From positions 1 through 56,068 of the forward strand of contig JAUCBJ010005170.1 of the NCBI GenBank assembly GCA_032718475.1: 56,068 nucleotides of DNA, read 5' to 3'. A model generated the notes under the pieces. That model had not been told where the DNA came from, ran no database searches, and saw only the letters and a program-made list of their open reading frames with translations. Source of the stretch: Nemertoderma westbladi. Taxonomy: Eukaryota > Xenacoelomorpha > Nemertodermatida > Nemertodermatidae. Shown here in pieces: positions 19,464-30,058 of the stretch. Position 1 is the first letter of the stretch. Every line of letters begins with the position of its first letter. A program made the translations under genes and the position numbers.

Positions 19464-21086
19464 TACGTCTGGAGTGGGTGTATGACTATATTGTTTTATC
19501 TATTTTGTTATATTTTTATATGCGAACTTTATTATGTACTTTATTATAATCGTTTTTATTCAATTTTATTTAGTAGAATGTTATTTTAGTGATTATTTAG
19601 TAGATTAGTGCAATATATTAGTGTTTATTACGTACGTAATTACTTATAATATATATTTAGTGCGACGGCGAGAAATAATTTTTTCTCTTTCCTTACTGTC
19701 CGTATCATATTATAAATACGTGACTACAGTAAGATGAAATGTCCGTACTTCTTAAAGTACAATAAAGCCACTACTATATTCAAGTATTATCGGTAGGCAG
19801 AGTATTAGGAATGCAAAGTTCAGATCCTCGTGTCTCGGCTAAGCCAAGCTCTGGGTAGACCTTGGAAACGACTTGCCTCTTCACACTGACATTGCTTCGT
19901 GCGATATTGCTCTTCTACCTTAGATTAAGTAATACATATAGTAGAGTGATGTCCCTATAACAGTAGCGTAAAACGCAAATAAATCTGTTAAACCTTTTGA
20001 CCATCTGTAATTCTAGTCGATTAAGATATCGCGGCACCCACCGATATACTTGAAAGACAAATTCTGGAATCAGTGGTTAACATCCCCAGACAAGTTCTGG
20101 AATAAATCGGTGCCCATCTTAAATATTAATTTAATATTTATTAAAATCTGTAAAATTCAGATCCGTTAACAATTCTAGTCGATTAAGATATCGTAGCACT
20201 TCCCGATACTCTTAAAAGACAAATTTCATAGAATTAAGGATCCTATGTCCCCAGACCTGCTCTGGAATCAAATTGTGTCAATTTTAACATCAAATAATAA
20301 AATTCACGGGAATAAATTTAAATTCATATTTTTAAATGAATTTCATAAATTGTCATTTTGTACAATTTATAACATTCCCAAAATTCCATTAATTAATAGA
20401 TCATGGGAGCGGAGATTCATCCTATTGAGTGTATCAGAGTGCGAGAATCTCCAACATATAGTCAATAGCCGATAAAATTAGCAAAATCATGCATAAAGAG
20501 GATATTGACAATTAAAGAATTATTATTAAATAGCATCCCAGATCTGTATGCATGAGAATTACCCTAATTCTACCGCTAGCATTCCATAATGTCACCATAG
20601 CAACACCCACGCTAGAATTAGAAGCAAGTTAAAAGAACAATAGAAAGCTTGTCCCATTGCATAGCATAGAGAACATAGCACACTGTTAGTATCCAAGGAT
20701 ACACAGTAATAAAGTGACATTCTGGAAGGCACTGACTAACGGACAAATGGCCTGTGTGTGTGCAGTTGTTGACAGTTGTGTGGAATTTGTGCGTTTATAG
20801 GTGAATGTTACTGCTAAGGTATGTTTACAGTAGCTAGTCGCAATTGTAAAAATAGCCCAACTCTACTATAGAAAGAACCTAAGTGGATCCAAGCCTTTGG
20901 GACGGACAGTGGAGTGACTTGTGCCGGTTATCGTTGTCGTGCTGTTGCTACATGTTGGCGTAAACACCGCGACGACGGTACATCGGCGCTGAGAATCCCA
21001 CTGTCTGGGGGCAAAGATAAGTAGGCAGCGACGCCCGCTCGCCTAAATACAAACTTATTTGATATTAATAAACTCAGATAGCAGAT
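19464..21086 (+). other. non-coding gap inside the BEL element after pol
   Basis: 1.6 kb between pol and the extra frames. A segment around GATTAAGATATCG with CCCCAGAC and TCTGGAAT is imperfectly repeated (about 20018-20110 and 20177-20270). A 76-residue open frame at 20245-20475 shows no recognisable content and I do not call it a gene. A spliced message for the downstream frames would need an acceptor here or near 21080; I cannot pick one. Confidence 0.5.
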
Positions 21087-21464
21087 ATGACGGAGTTGAT
21101 AGAAGATGATCTTGGTATTAGGGAGCGATATACTCTACCTTTGCAAGCATTTGTGGATAGCTTAATACGCGGTGAAGCCGATCCAACCATTACGGAGGAC
21201 GATGGTCGTTATATCGAACCGCCGATGTCCCAAGAGCAACTTGCGCGTGAATTGGACTATCGAAAATTCACCACTCGCTATACGAATCGTAATGGTACGT
21301 ATATGGACTTCCTAACGACCGGCGACCCTATCGATTTACATGATACGGACGATGTAGATACAGAAAGGGAAATGGTTCTATTTAAATATCATACCCAGCA
21401 GAGTCGTAACGATAAACCGAGAATAGAACGCGAGAATTCTATTCGAAAACAACTCGAAAGATAG
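21087..21464 (+). CDS. extra open frame 1 of the BEL element, unknown function
   Basis: 125 residues with an ATG start. The protein is hydrophilic and charged, rich in Asp, Glu and Arg, with an Arg/Lys-rich C-terminus (ENSIRKQLER). It has no signal peptide, membrane segment or Cys motif. I do not recognise it. It lies between pol and the 3' LTR, where simple BEL elements have nothing and some relatives carry an envelope gene. An envelope is unlikely given its composition. Confidence 0.5.
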   Translation: MTELIEDDLGIRERYTLPLQAFVDSLIRGEADPTITEDDGRYIEPPMSQEQLARELDYRKFTTRYTNRNGTYMDFLTTGDPIDLHDTDDVDTEREMVLFKYHTQQSRNDKPRIERENSIRKQLER

Positions 21465-22356
21465 AACGTGGAAGAAAACTTGTAAAGACAAATAGAGGAG
21501 AACACTGGAGAAGAGACATGGGTTAATGTCTAGGGTCCATGATGTGAATAGTTTTTCCCCGGGGCACGGGTGCTCGCGGGCGGTCTCCTTCGGGAGGCTG
21601 TAATTTCTCTTCCTTCATCGTTTTCCTGTAATTATTGTGATCAGTATCACAATTAAAGGGCAAGAATGAATGATGATGTGACGGAAACATGTCCATTGTG
21701 GTATCTTATGGATACTATCATATATCCTCCCTCCTCTTTACTCCCTTTATCCCTCTGTACATCGCTATCGAAAATATAGCATACTTCGTCCCACCTTCTC
21801 TTCCCAATGTGCTCGGAGCTTTGGGAGACGATCGACCAATCATTGCCGTATCGTGGTATGGATCATACCGCCTCCTAATAAATCCCCCACCCCTTACTGT
21901 TTATTTGTATGCTCATATTGGTGTCCGCACCTCTCGTCCATGTCACATTCCACATTCTGTTGATATTTATGATATCAACTTCCACCCTTGCGTTGTTGAT
22001 TAGAAAATCAACCACCAATAATTTCCTTAAGTCCGCAACCGTGATACAAACAAGGACTGAAAGGACACGAGGATAGTTTGTGAACAACTGGTACCATTGT
22101 GTGTCATAAATCTGGTTGTTCACCTCCCTCAATGATTGGAGAAATAAATCTTCTGTAGAACAACTGAGACAAACATATCCTTGAACTGGTATTTACCTCC
22201 TCGCTAGGGATAAATTCATTTAGAGATAGTCTTCGAATGATTGAATCCTCCTACTGAGATCGTATTTCTGAATATTTCTGAATACGACACAGGCCTTCCC
22301 CTGCTCTCTACCACTACCACCAATGGCGGAAAACATATTAGTCATCCTACAGGAAC
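21465..22356 (+). other. spacer between the two extra frames, with a UUCG hairpin
   Basis: It includes a compact hairpin at 21583-21598 whose stem closes a cUUCGg tetraloop, an exceptionally stable RNA fold, just after a CGGGGCACGGG run. A 104-residue open frame at 21689-22003, hydrophobic in its first half, could be a third small protein, but I see no supporting motif. Confidence 0.45.
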
Positions 22357-24132
22357 ATGGAGAACATGCCATACCCTTTCGTTGATGCTCAGCTGATTGC
22401 TCCCTGGGCAGAAGGTCGAGGTTTCTTCCGCACCATGTATGCTAATACGTCTGGCAACATTACCAAGGTGCAACGAACTTCCATCGGACATCTTGCCTTT
22501 CAGGAATACGGATGGAATTTCAAAGTCGGAAATCCCATTAACTATCAACAGGTATACGGAGACCATTATTCTCGATTATACTTTGATGGACCATTGACCG
22601 CACCTGGCGCCGTGTATAGCTTCATGAGTGTTCCACTCCGTCCCTCCTTAGCTATATACACGATCTTTGAAAACACCGCACTTGCCGGTTGGCCTGCCGA
22701 TGTGTGCAGTCGTACTATACGCGCCCATCCATTAATACTTGGGACCAAACTCGCTAAGCTAGATGAACATAATAAATTCATCCGTTTCGAATGTTTCCGG
22801 CGATTTTTAACCCCGTTCCGCAACGTGGATAGCCAATTTAAAGACTGCGCTTTGACCAAACTCAGCCTAAGAAACTCAGCTGCAGAGAAGTTGGATAGCG
22901 CTGGATTCGCCATTTTCCAAGAGATTTGTATATCGAACTTGCACTCCTCAGTTATACAAAGACCTCGAATCCCCACCGGTTATTCTGTCGTGGAAATTCA
23001 GACAATAGGTCCACCTGAAGAGACAGACGCGCCCACTTCAGCTATGCACTTGGAAGACGAACCAATATGTCTAGAATCTGAAGAGATTCAGCCTATCGCG
23101 CCCCGGACCAGCGACAACGATTACATCATAGAATGGTATCAAGGCCCACAGTGTCTCACTGCGTACGATTATCGCCATGCCAACTATGTTTCTAGGCAAC
23201 GTTGTCGGTTATGCGCATCGAGAGACCACGATACGCCCATGGACACCAACGTCCGCTGTTCCTATTTCCAAGAACAACCGACTGTGGAAATTTATTGCGC
23301 ATATTGCAGACTCAATAACCTGCATATCTTTGCGGTTTGCCCTCAATTTATGACTCAATGTCACCATTGTCAACTAAAGGGACATGCTAGTTTCGACTGC
23401 CCTTTTAATCACGATTTGGAAAGCGTAGATGAAATGATCACACTGCGTTACATCAGAGCTTGGGAAGCGAACGCTGATTTACATTATGATTCGCGCCATC
23501 GCTATTATCCCGGACGCGCTTACGAAGGAGTTTATGCGTTCCATCCTTATCTATTCGCTTCTGTTGAACAGAAATCACGCATATCGAGTTACGAGCTACT
23601 GAAGCGCGTCGGAGAATGTATTTCAACTAAATTCGTACGCAAATTTCTCAGGAGTGTTAATCCTAGCGACCTTCATTCCTATAACTTAATCAATTATATC
23701 CGTCAGGATCCGGACTATGGAGACTTGTTTGTTAACTCACACCCCGAGTTGCAGGAAGTACATCGACGGCCTTACGAATACCGAGCCCGCGAACGCGAGT
23801 TGGAAAGGACCATTAAACCCCGGAAGTTTCTAACTGCCTATGGTCCACCCACGGCCCTCGTTCAGACCACTCGTAAAGGACCCGTAAGAGCGGCTGTCTT
23901 GAAACGAGCTCTCAAAGCCGTTAGACCCCTCTCACCTGACGTTGATGTCAATCAACCCAGTACTTCGACTGGCGGATACACCGACCATAATCCTACACCC
24001 TCTGATGCAATCATATTGCACCCTTCACCCAGGAGTTATAGCCCTCCTTGTAAAGTGGCTCGCCCCAAAGAGAAAGGGACTCTGGCTAGCTTTAAAAAAC
24101 TGCGTAAACGCCGTCCGCGCAAGAAAGACTAA
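22357..24132 (+). CDS. extra open frame 2 of the BEL element: 591-residue zinc-knuckle-like protein
   Basis: Intact frame from an ATG at 22357, ending about 80 bp before the 3' LTR. The first 270 residues match no family I know. Three Cys/His clusters follow: C283/C286/H291 with a later Cys; C314-x2-C317-x5-H323-x4-C328; and C335-x2-C338-x4-H343-x4-C348, which is an exact retroviral CCHC knuckle spacing. The C-terminus is strongly basic (KKLRKRRPRKKD), suggesting nucleic-acid binding or nuclear import. There is no signal peptide or transmembrane segment, so it does not look like an envelope. Alternatives are a captured host gene, a second gag-like nucleocapsid or an accessory regulator. An undamaged frame of this length in a recent element argues that it has been under selection. 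Confidence 0.7.
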   Translation: MENMPYPFVDAQLIAPWAEGRGFFRTMYANTSGNITKVQRTSIGHLAFQEYGWNFKVGNPINYQQVYGDHYSRLYFDGPLTAPGAVYSFMSVPLRPSLAIYTIFENTALAGWPADVCSRTIRAHPLILGTKLAKLDEHNKFIRFECFRRFLTPFRNVDSQFKDCALTKLSLRNSAAEKLDSAGFAIFQEICISNLHSSVIQRPRIPTGYSVVEIQTIGPPEETDAPTSAMHLEDEPICLESEEIQPIAPRTSDNDYIIEWYQGPQCLTAYDYRHANYVSRQRCRLCASRDHDTPMDTNVRCSYFQEQPTVEIYCAYCRLNNLHIFAVCPQFMTQCHHCQLKGHASFDCPFNHDLESVDEMITLRYIRAWEANADLHYDSRHRYYPGRAYEGVYAFHPYLFASVEQKSRISSYELLKRVGECISTKFVRKFLRSVNPSDLHSYNLINYIRQDPDYGDLFVNSHPELQEVHRRPYEYRARERELERTIKPRKFLTAYGPPTALVQTTRKGPVRAAVLKRALKAVRPLSPDVDVNQPSTSTGGYTDHNPTPSDAIILHPSPRSYSPPCKVARPKEKGTLASFKKLRKRRPRKKD

Positions 24133-24210
24133 CTGTTTAGAGTATTTACGTATATTAGAAACTGTGATTTTGTATATTTTATAGACTCAAATCCCATTTT
24201 CTGGGAGCGG

Positions 24211-25513
24211 TGTAAGAGCTTCTGTGGGATATAACTGGCCCCTTTGCTTCGCAATCCAGTTTCCCCCCAGGCGCTGGAATACTCTAAAAAGGTTCTCTAA
24301 CTGTATATATATTCCCCTCGCCCTCAAGGTACCGTTACAGGTGTTTTAACGGACATAAAAGTCATTTTGCTATATACATGTTTTAGCGGACATGGTAAGG
24401 CAAAAAACCTGCAATGCGACAAATACCTTTCATAGCTTAGCCGTGATGATTCATATTACGACATCTAACAGCTGGTTGCTGACATGGAAACAGCCATTGG
24501 ACGCATGGTTCTTTGTTTGGCTTGAGCCAATCAGAGCGATTTTTCCTGTCGACGTGTAGCTTTTCGGTCGATCATAGGGAGAGTGTTCAGTCTTACTTTT
24601 TTTTTCTTGATACTTTGTTGTTATTGCTGTCTAGGCCAGGAACAACGGCTCTAGAATCAATTCGTTTCATACTTTTAGAAGAAACATTAGTAGGCTAAAT
24701 TATAGAGCGTATGACTGTTATCAATTCAATTCAATCCAATTCAATCCAACTCAATTCATATATCAATGCATATCAAATCAAATCCATTCACAATACTTTG
24801 TTGTTATTGCTGTCTAATTATCGGTTCAACATACATTATTATACTGCTGTTTACTGTTGTGTTTTGGTTGAATATCATTTGGAGAACATATATAAAGAAC
24901 CCAAATTTCCCAATTTTCTTGATACACTACAGGTTAGAGAGACGGGTTATATATAGCGATTGCGACTTATATTGTTGTGGTTTGTAGTGAATTTAATGCT
25001 ATTTGATAAGCACTACATTGGTCCGTTGCTGTTCTCTTTATATATGATAAAATTCATTGACGGTCGGCAAATTAGTGAGCAGTATTGTGTGTTACCGGTA
25101 GTGTGCATGATTGTGATTGATAACTAAGCATTTCCTAAAGAATGCGCCTCATACGTGAATCTTAAGCCTTACCGACTTACCGTTGTGATTAGTATAAGTC
25201 ATATCTCGGTTTACTTAGATAGAGCGCCACGTCCTAAAGGAACTGTTAATATTTCCCGAAAGTAAATAATATTAGTCAGAAATTAATTATTAACGATCAA
25301 TCGAATAATACAATACAGTAAGCTTCACTGCAATAATAATTTAAGCCCTCAGAATCCAGTCTCCCGGGATTATCCAGCGGGTGAATGGACGCGCACTAGG
25401 CTGGCTTCTGCTAATGTTGTGTTTGTTGGTATTAAATATTTGTATATTTATAAACCAAAAGACATATAAATTTTGGCAGGTTAAACTGCTAAAGGTCTTC
25501 AAAAGCGCGTACA
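24211..25513 (+). repeat. 3' LTR of the BEL element
   Basis: 1303 bp, near-identical to the 5' LTR apart from three observed substitutions and the missing 13-bp segment. The short purine-rich TGGGAGCGG (24202-24210) directly before it is the likely plus-strand primer site. The CAGGG target duplication follows at 25514-25518. Confidence 0.93.
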
Positions 25514-25518
25514 CAGGG

Positions 25519-26200
25519 TTGCCTGATAGTTACTAGAGGCCTAGACAACCTCCTTCTACTTCGGTAGTTGGTAACCCGCTAGGTCTGGGGACAAGGACTG
25601 CCCTTAGCGGTCCCTGGCCATCAGTAGCGACTGAGCCTGAAAAGGACTCGGGCGTTGCTCGATGTGCTAGGGATTTGCGATGGGACCGACAGATCCTACG
25701 AGATTCCTGGTGCGTTGGCTGCGACTGAGCCTGAAAAGGACTCGGGCGGATGGTTTTCGCATTGGGGGCTTGTGAAGGATCAACTGACTGGACGGACAGG
25801 AAGGGTTCGACGAGGACTTCCTGGCGTGGGCTCCACGACTGGCATTAGTACGATCCTGAAAAGGACTCGGAAAGCTCCGATAGTTGTACCCCTTTCCTGA
25901 TTTCGGGAAGGGTGGGATGGACATGCGACAGGGTCGAAAGACAGAGGACTGGACTTTACTGGCATACTGACTATTTGGAGCGGGTTCTCGACTCCTATTG
26001 TGATTACGAGCCTGAAAAGGACTCGGAAAGCATAGGTAGTTGGGACCCTGTGATGAACCGACAGACCCCTAGCTAAGCCGTACTGCTTTCCTGGTGACCG
26101 ATCCCGTCAGGGTTTGGGAAGGGTGGGACGGACAAGCGAAGGATCGACTGACGCTGACACTACTGTACCAGGACTAGGATCGAGGGAAAATGGGGAACAT
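25519..26200 (+). repeat. GC-richer region with four spaced hairpin motifs
   Basis: The motif GCCTGAAAAGGACTCGG (one copy starts TCC) occurs at 25635, 25729, 25854 and 26010. Each can fold as GAGCC - TGAAAA loop - GG(A)CTC. The last two motifs lie in clearly related units of about 156 bp that also share a GGGAAGGGTGGGA-GGACA-GCGA block. Open frames on both strands show no known protein. This is the pre-insertion flank of the BEL element, possibly part of an older repeat. Confidence 0.5.
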
Positions 26201-26980
26201 TAGTTAGGTCAAAATCTGAAAGTTAAGCGAACGGTTGGGTAATTAAATAATTTACTGTAGGAATTTCATATTGTGTATTATTGTGAATATTTGGTATATT
26301 GGTGTGGGGAAGCCCAAATTATTCTCAATCAGAGTTCAATGTTGAACAGAGTTCAATCAGAGTTCAAGTTACATTAAAGATTAATATCCAACCAATAAAA
26401 CTTTTCTCTACCCGCAATTCTGCATTTAAGATAAAGTCCTTCTCCACTCCCAATAACCGGTGACTGGCCGGAATATAGTGGTCTGAAAATTCCGCCTCCA
26501 GCATCGCCGTTTTCCCCCCTGGTGTAGGGAATAACGGCAACAATTGGTGTTTTAAAAGTAATATGTTTTAGGCGTGGAGGCGACCCAATTTGTAAGAAAT
26601 ATTAAAACTTACCTTATGGCGATGGTATTGATAATGAAATATGAATTTGCCATGTCAACACCTCAACGATCAACAACCTTTGGGAGATAAACAACAAGCA
26701 AGCTGAATTAGGCTTACAGTATTAGTCTGACTCCTTTCACTGCTGCAAGGTGAAGCCCTTTCCCTGCTTGGCACCCTCACCTCAACTGGGCTATGTGAGT
26801 CAGCTACATATTATGCCACAAACCTGAAACCAGACACAATAGACTGATAGAATAAATTCACCTTCACAACAAACTGGTCCACCAATTGTTAAATTATGTT
26901 CATGTTCTGGAATGAATATTTACGAATTTGTCTCGTTTTGATCACCATAAAGGGCTCTAAATGACAATAATGGTGATGGT
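26201..26980. other. unassigned non-coding stretch
   Basis: No coding region seen. Short direct repeats of CAGAGTTCAA occur at about 26331-26365. An imperfect inverted repeat CGCCGTTTTCCC / GGGAATAACGGC lies near 26503-26535. It may be the decayed body of the BEL relic whose integrase tail follows. Confidence 0.35.
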
Positions 26981-27154
26981 TGATTGATTGGTTGTGTACT
27001 AATTGGGATAATGGTAATGGCATTGGTACCTGCGACAATACCCACACCAAGTGACATGTACAGCAAGAAGAGCTGGAAGTTCCTCTCACTTGCTCGCAGA
27101 GTTATTCTGGGGCAACTAGGTGAAACACTAGGCCTACCTTCCGACTCTCTCTCT

Positions 27155-27310
27155 GTTAGGACAAAATGGTATAAGTCACACAGAAACCTGAAACGCGGTG
27201 ACATGGTACTTGTTGCTGACAAAGAATTAATATGCCACCATTGGTTGACTGGTGTCATTGTCAATGTACACCATGTCATGATGGCTGGAGTCTTCAGGAC
27301 AATATCCAAT
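27155..27310 (+). pseudogene. fragment of a BEL/Pao integrase C-terminal domain
   Basis: In one frame it reads RTKWYKSHRNLKRGDMVLVAD... followed by HHWLTGVIVNVH, which matches the DUF5641 domain at the end of the intact BEL integrase in this window (RTKWFAQQENVSTGDMVLI...). Nothing upstream continues the integrase, so this is a short relic of a different, diverged BEL element. It runs directly into a tandem array. Confidence 0.65.
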
Positions 27311-27328
27311 AAGTTAAGACCATCAAAA

Positions 27329-27828
27329 ACAATCTCCTTACGAGAGTACGAGACCTGTCCGACAATCTCCTTATGAGAGTACAAGACCTGTCCTCCAATC
27401 TCCTTACGAGAGTACGAGACCTGTCTGGCAATCTCCTTATGAGAGTACGAGACCTGTCTGGCAATCTCCTTATGAGAGTACGAGACCTGTACAGCAATCT
27501 CCTTACTAGAGTACAAGAACTGTCTGGCAATCTCCTTACGAGAGTACGAGACCTGTCCGGCAATCTCCTTATGAGGGTACAAGAACTGTCCGGCAATCTC
27601 CTTACGAGAGTACGAGACCTGTCTGGTAATCTCCTTACGAGAGTACGAGACCTGTCCGGCAATCTCCTTACGAGAGTACGAGACCTGAATGGCAATCTCC
27701 TTACGAGAGTACGAGACCTGTCTGGCAATCTCCCTACAAGAGTACGAGACCTGTCCGGCAATCTGCTTACGAGAGTACGAGACCTGTCCGGCAATCTCCT
27801 TATGAGAGTACGAGACCTGTCCGGCAAT
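27329..27828. repeat. 33-bp minisatellite, about 15 units
   Basis: Unit consensus: CTCCTTACGAGAGTACGAG plus ACCTGTCCGGCAAT. The period of 33 keeps frames open on both strands (LLTRVRDLSGN on plus, RTLVRRLPDRS on minus), so the long ORFs are artefacts. Units differ by a few substitutions. Confidence 0.9.
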
Positions 27829-28901
27829 TAGACCTACTGGAAGAATGTCGATAAGAACATACAGATTATGTCATCCCAAAAAGGTCAAGTCTAATAAATA
27901 ATGAAGTCTAATAATTAAATAATAGTGACATAACTACATTAATAATCTGAAATGAAAATAAATACGTTGGACAAAATTTACTCCATTCTATAAATGCATT
28001 ATTGTTCATTGATTTGTAACTAAACTGGACGGTGTACTACAAATTGTATTGGATCAAGTTTTTCAAACTTAAAATTATTTGGAATCTAAAATTTAACGGG
28101 GTGCATTGTATCGGTGTTCAAATGGAACAGATCCTCAATTGAAGGATAACTTCGATATCTACAGGTTGTTCTATAAGTGCGCTTCCTGTATGCTGTATGC
28201 ACATCCAGAATGTCTCGATCCCGCATAGAGTGAACGATGAGGACCCTGAACCGATCTTAACTAGATGGAATCGTCACCGTTTTATTTGTTATAAAAAAAG
28301 AGGTGTGCCATTAACCAACCCACGAGTTCCTGAACCAATGTTTTGGACCAGATCGGGCCAAAGGATAGTGCTACTCTGCTAGCCCAAATTTCTGATGAGT
28401 TCATTCCTGCAGATGATAATACAGTATACTGATATGATATATATCAATATATAACAAGATATATATATATATCATGATATATAACAAGATATGACTACGA
28501 GCAGCAATGCACTATGCTGACCACGGCATGGTCGATTCCGCGGCATCGACCTAGACCTAGTATCACCTACAGCCACAAGCAGATTTCTATGTGGTATGCA
28601 GTATATACAACATAACATGCGGCCACTATGACTGCATGCCAGGTAGAGGTAATTATGAACAGTACAGAGTTCAATAGAAATATGCCAACGACTAGACGTG
28701 AAAGTGTTAAGATTGATTCTAAAACGGGCAGTGTTAAACTTCCGCTGACACTGGAGGACGGACACACCGACCACAGGAACTGGATTGACCCCACCCTCGA
28801 TACTAGATTAAAAGACTCACCAAGCCAGGCTGCGGCATTGTCAGTAACTAAAAAACCGATTTCAGGCACTTTGGGGGCTGAAACACCGACCATATCGACA
28901 C
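27829..28901. other. unassigned stretch before the gypsy-like element
   Basis: No convincing gene. An AT dinucleotide-rich patch lies at about 28436-28495. An open frame at 28628-28984 runs into the gypsy LTR, and its peptide matches nothing I know. Confidence 0.4.
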
Positions 28902-28906
28902 CCTTT

Positions 28907-29149
28907 TGTAGGGAAAAAGAAGGATCTAAGTCCATTTCTGTACAGAAAAACAATAGACTGATGTACTGTATACCAGTACGGTAAGTACTGCTGTACTAGA
29001 ACTAATTTGTGTTGGGGTTGATAATGGGCTACCGGTACCCTAGGCGGATTGCACTGATTGCAGTAATTGAGATTATTCTGAGTGCAGTTTAAGTTGTACG
29101 ATATCTTTAACATTGATAACTGGCATTAGACAACATTGTTTTCATCACA
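28907..29149 (+). repeat. 5' LTR of the gypsy-like element
   Basis: It starts TGTAGGGAAAAAG and ends TTCATCACA. It contains CTACCGGTACCCTAGGCGG and ACTGTATACCAGTACGGTAAG, both nearly unchanged in the 3' copy. Confidence 0.88.
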
Positions 29150-29161
29150 AGCTAACCGGGC

Positions 29162-30010
29162 ATGGCGCCTAAACTATCGGATTATGTATCCAAATACGAT
29201 GGGAGCAGAGACCCGGTATCCTGGCTCGCCAACTTCAACGACAGATTCGATATCCTAAAGGAGGAGTCCAAATTGAAAGAAGAAAGTAGAGTGACCTTTG
29301 AGTCTGACAGGAGCTGCCCATGATGTAGTGAGCCAAATGAACGATGCGGATAAGAAGACATACGACCAAGTGAAACAACTGTTAATCGAAGCTTTTGCTG
29401 ACACTGCTTATTCGGCATATGAAAAGTTTAAAATACGAGTGCTGGGTTCAACCAAAAGCGCGGATACGTATTTGGTGGAGTTAAAATGATTGTTATCTCA
29501 AGTGAGTGAAGACACATCAAGCCAATGTGCTAGTGATATACTGGCCGTTCAATTTGCAAATGGGTTGCCAGAAAGTATTCGCGGTGAGGTGAAAGCAATG
29601 GCGGGAAGAATAGGAATAGACGAGTTGCTCGCACAGGCGCAGTGGATGTTGGTGGAGCAGCAGGTAGGTACCAGTATAGGCATTGAACGATTTGGTGCAG
29701 TTGGAATCCGGAGTGTCAACCAGAACTGGGGAGCAGGAAGTAGGCGAACTGCGGAAGTGGGATGGCGTTGATATAGGTGCGAGCAGCCAGGGCACTTTGC
29801 TCGCGATTGCCCAAGTGGGAGCCAAGGTTCAGATGCAAGTACACAGAGAGCTGATGGTGGGGCGAATGGAGCGGAGACTTGCTATCGATGCGGAGATCCT
29901 GGTCACATCGCAAGAGGATGCCGAGGAAGAAAGAGTAGAAACAATCTATGGGCAGCATGGGGAAACGGCAGCTGGGACAATGGCGGAGGTTATTCGGGAA
30001 ACGGGAGGCG
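29162..30010 (+). pseudogene. gypsy-like gag, broken
   Basis: An ATG at 29162 begins a frame (MAPKLSDYVSKYDGS...) that stops near 29323. A second frame overlaps from about 29298 (DVVSQMNDADKKTYDQV...) and contains a TGA at 29487-29489. The gag then continues (GLPESIRGEVKAMAGR...). Two nucleocapsid knuckles follow near 29770-29810 (CEQPGHFARDC, first Cys replaced by a stop) and 29880-29921 (CYRCGDPGHIARGC). At least two frame breaks and two stops make it non-functional. Confidence 0.75.
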
Positions 30011-30058
30011 GGGGCCATTGCAGCCAACGGACGGTTCCTCGCGCAACTAGATTGTGAA

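Larger units (their letters stand above)
7902..25518 (+). mobile_element. 17.6-kb BEL/Pao LTR retrotransposon, complete with target-site duplication
   Basis: LTRs at 7907-9222 and 24211-25513 both start TGTAA and end TACA. The 5-bp duplication CAGGG lies just outside each end (7902-7906 and 25514-25518). Comparing the LTRs by eye gives three substitutions and one 13-bp indel, so the insertion is recent. Internal order: 2.2-kb leader, gag-protease-reverse transcriptase frame, in-frame TGA, RNase H-integrase, a 1.6-kb gap, then two further open frames. The family is assigned from the Pao-type gag and peptidase regions, the CCHC pattern and the integrase C-terminal domain. At 17.6 kb it is much longer than the 5-10 kb usual for BEL/Pao. 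No primer-binding site starting with TGG is seen directly after the 5' LTR. Confidence 0.92.

Noticed and set aside
22357-24132. Envelope gene of the BEL element
   Set aside because: There is no signal peptide, transmembrane segment or glycoprotein-like cysteine pattern; the protein has zinc knuckles and a basic tail instead.
27294-27831. Paired sense and antisense repeat proteins of about 150-177 residues
   Set aside because: Artefact of the 33-bp array; neither frame extends into unique coding sequence apart from an integrase relic.
28628-28984. 118-codon open frame entering the gypsy 5' LTR
   Set aside because: It crosses the LTR boundary at 28907, has no recognisable domain, and an antisense frame of similar length overlaps it.
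29162-29180. TGGCGCC as tRNA primer site of the gypsy-like element
   Set aside because: It lies 13 bp beyond the LTR end and overlaps the gag start codon, whereas a primer site should follow the LTR within a few bases. It may be chance.
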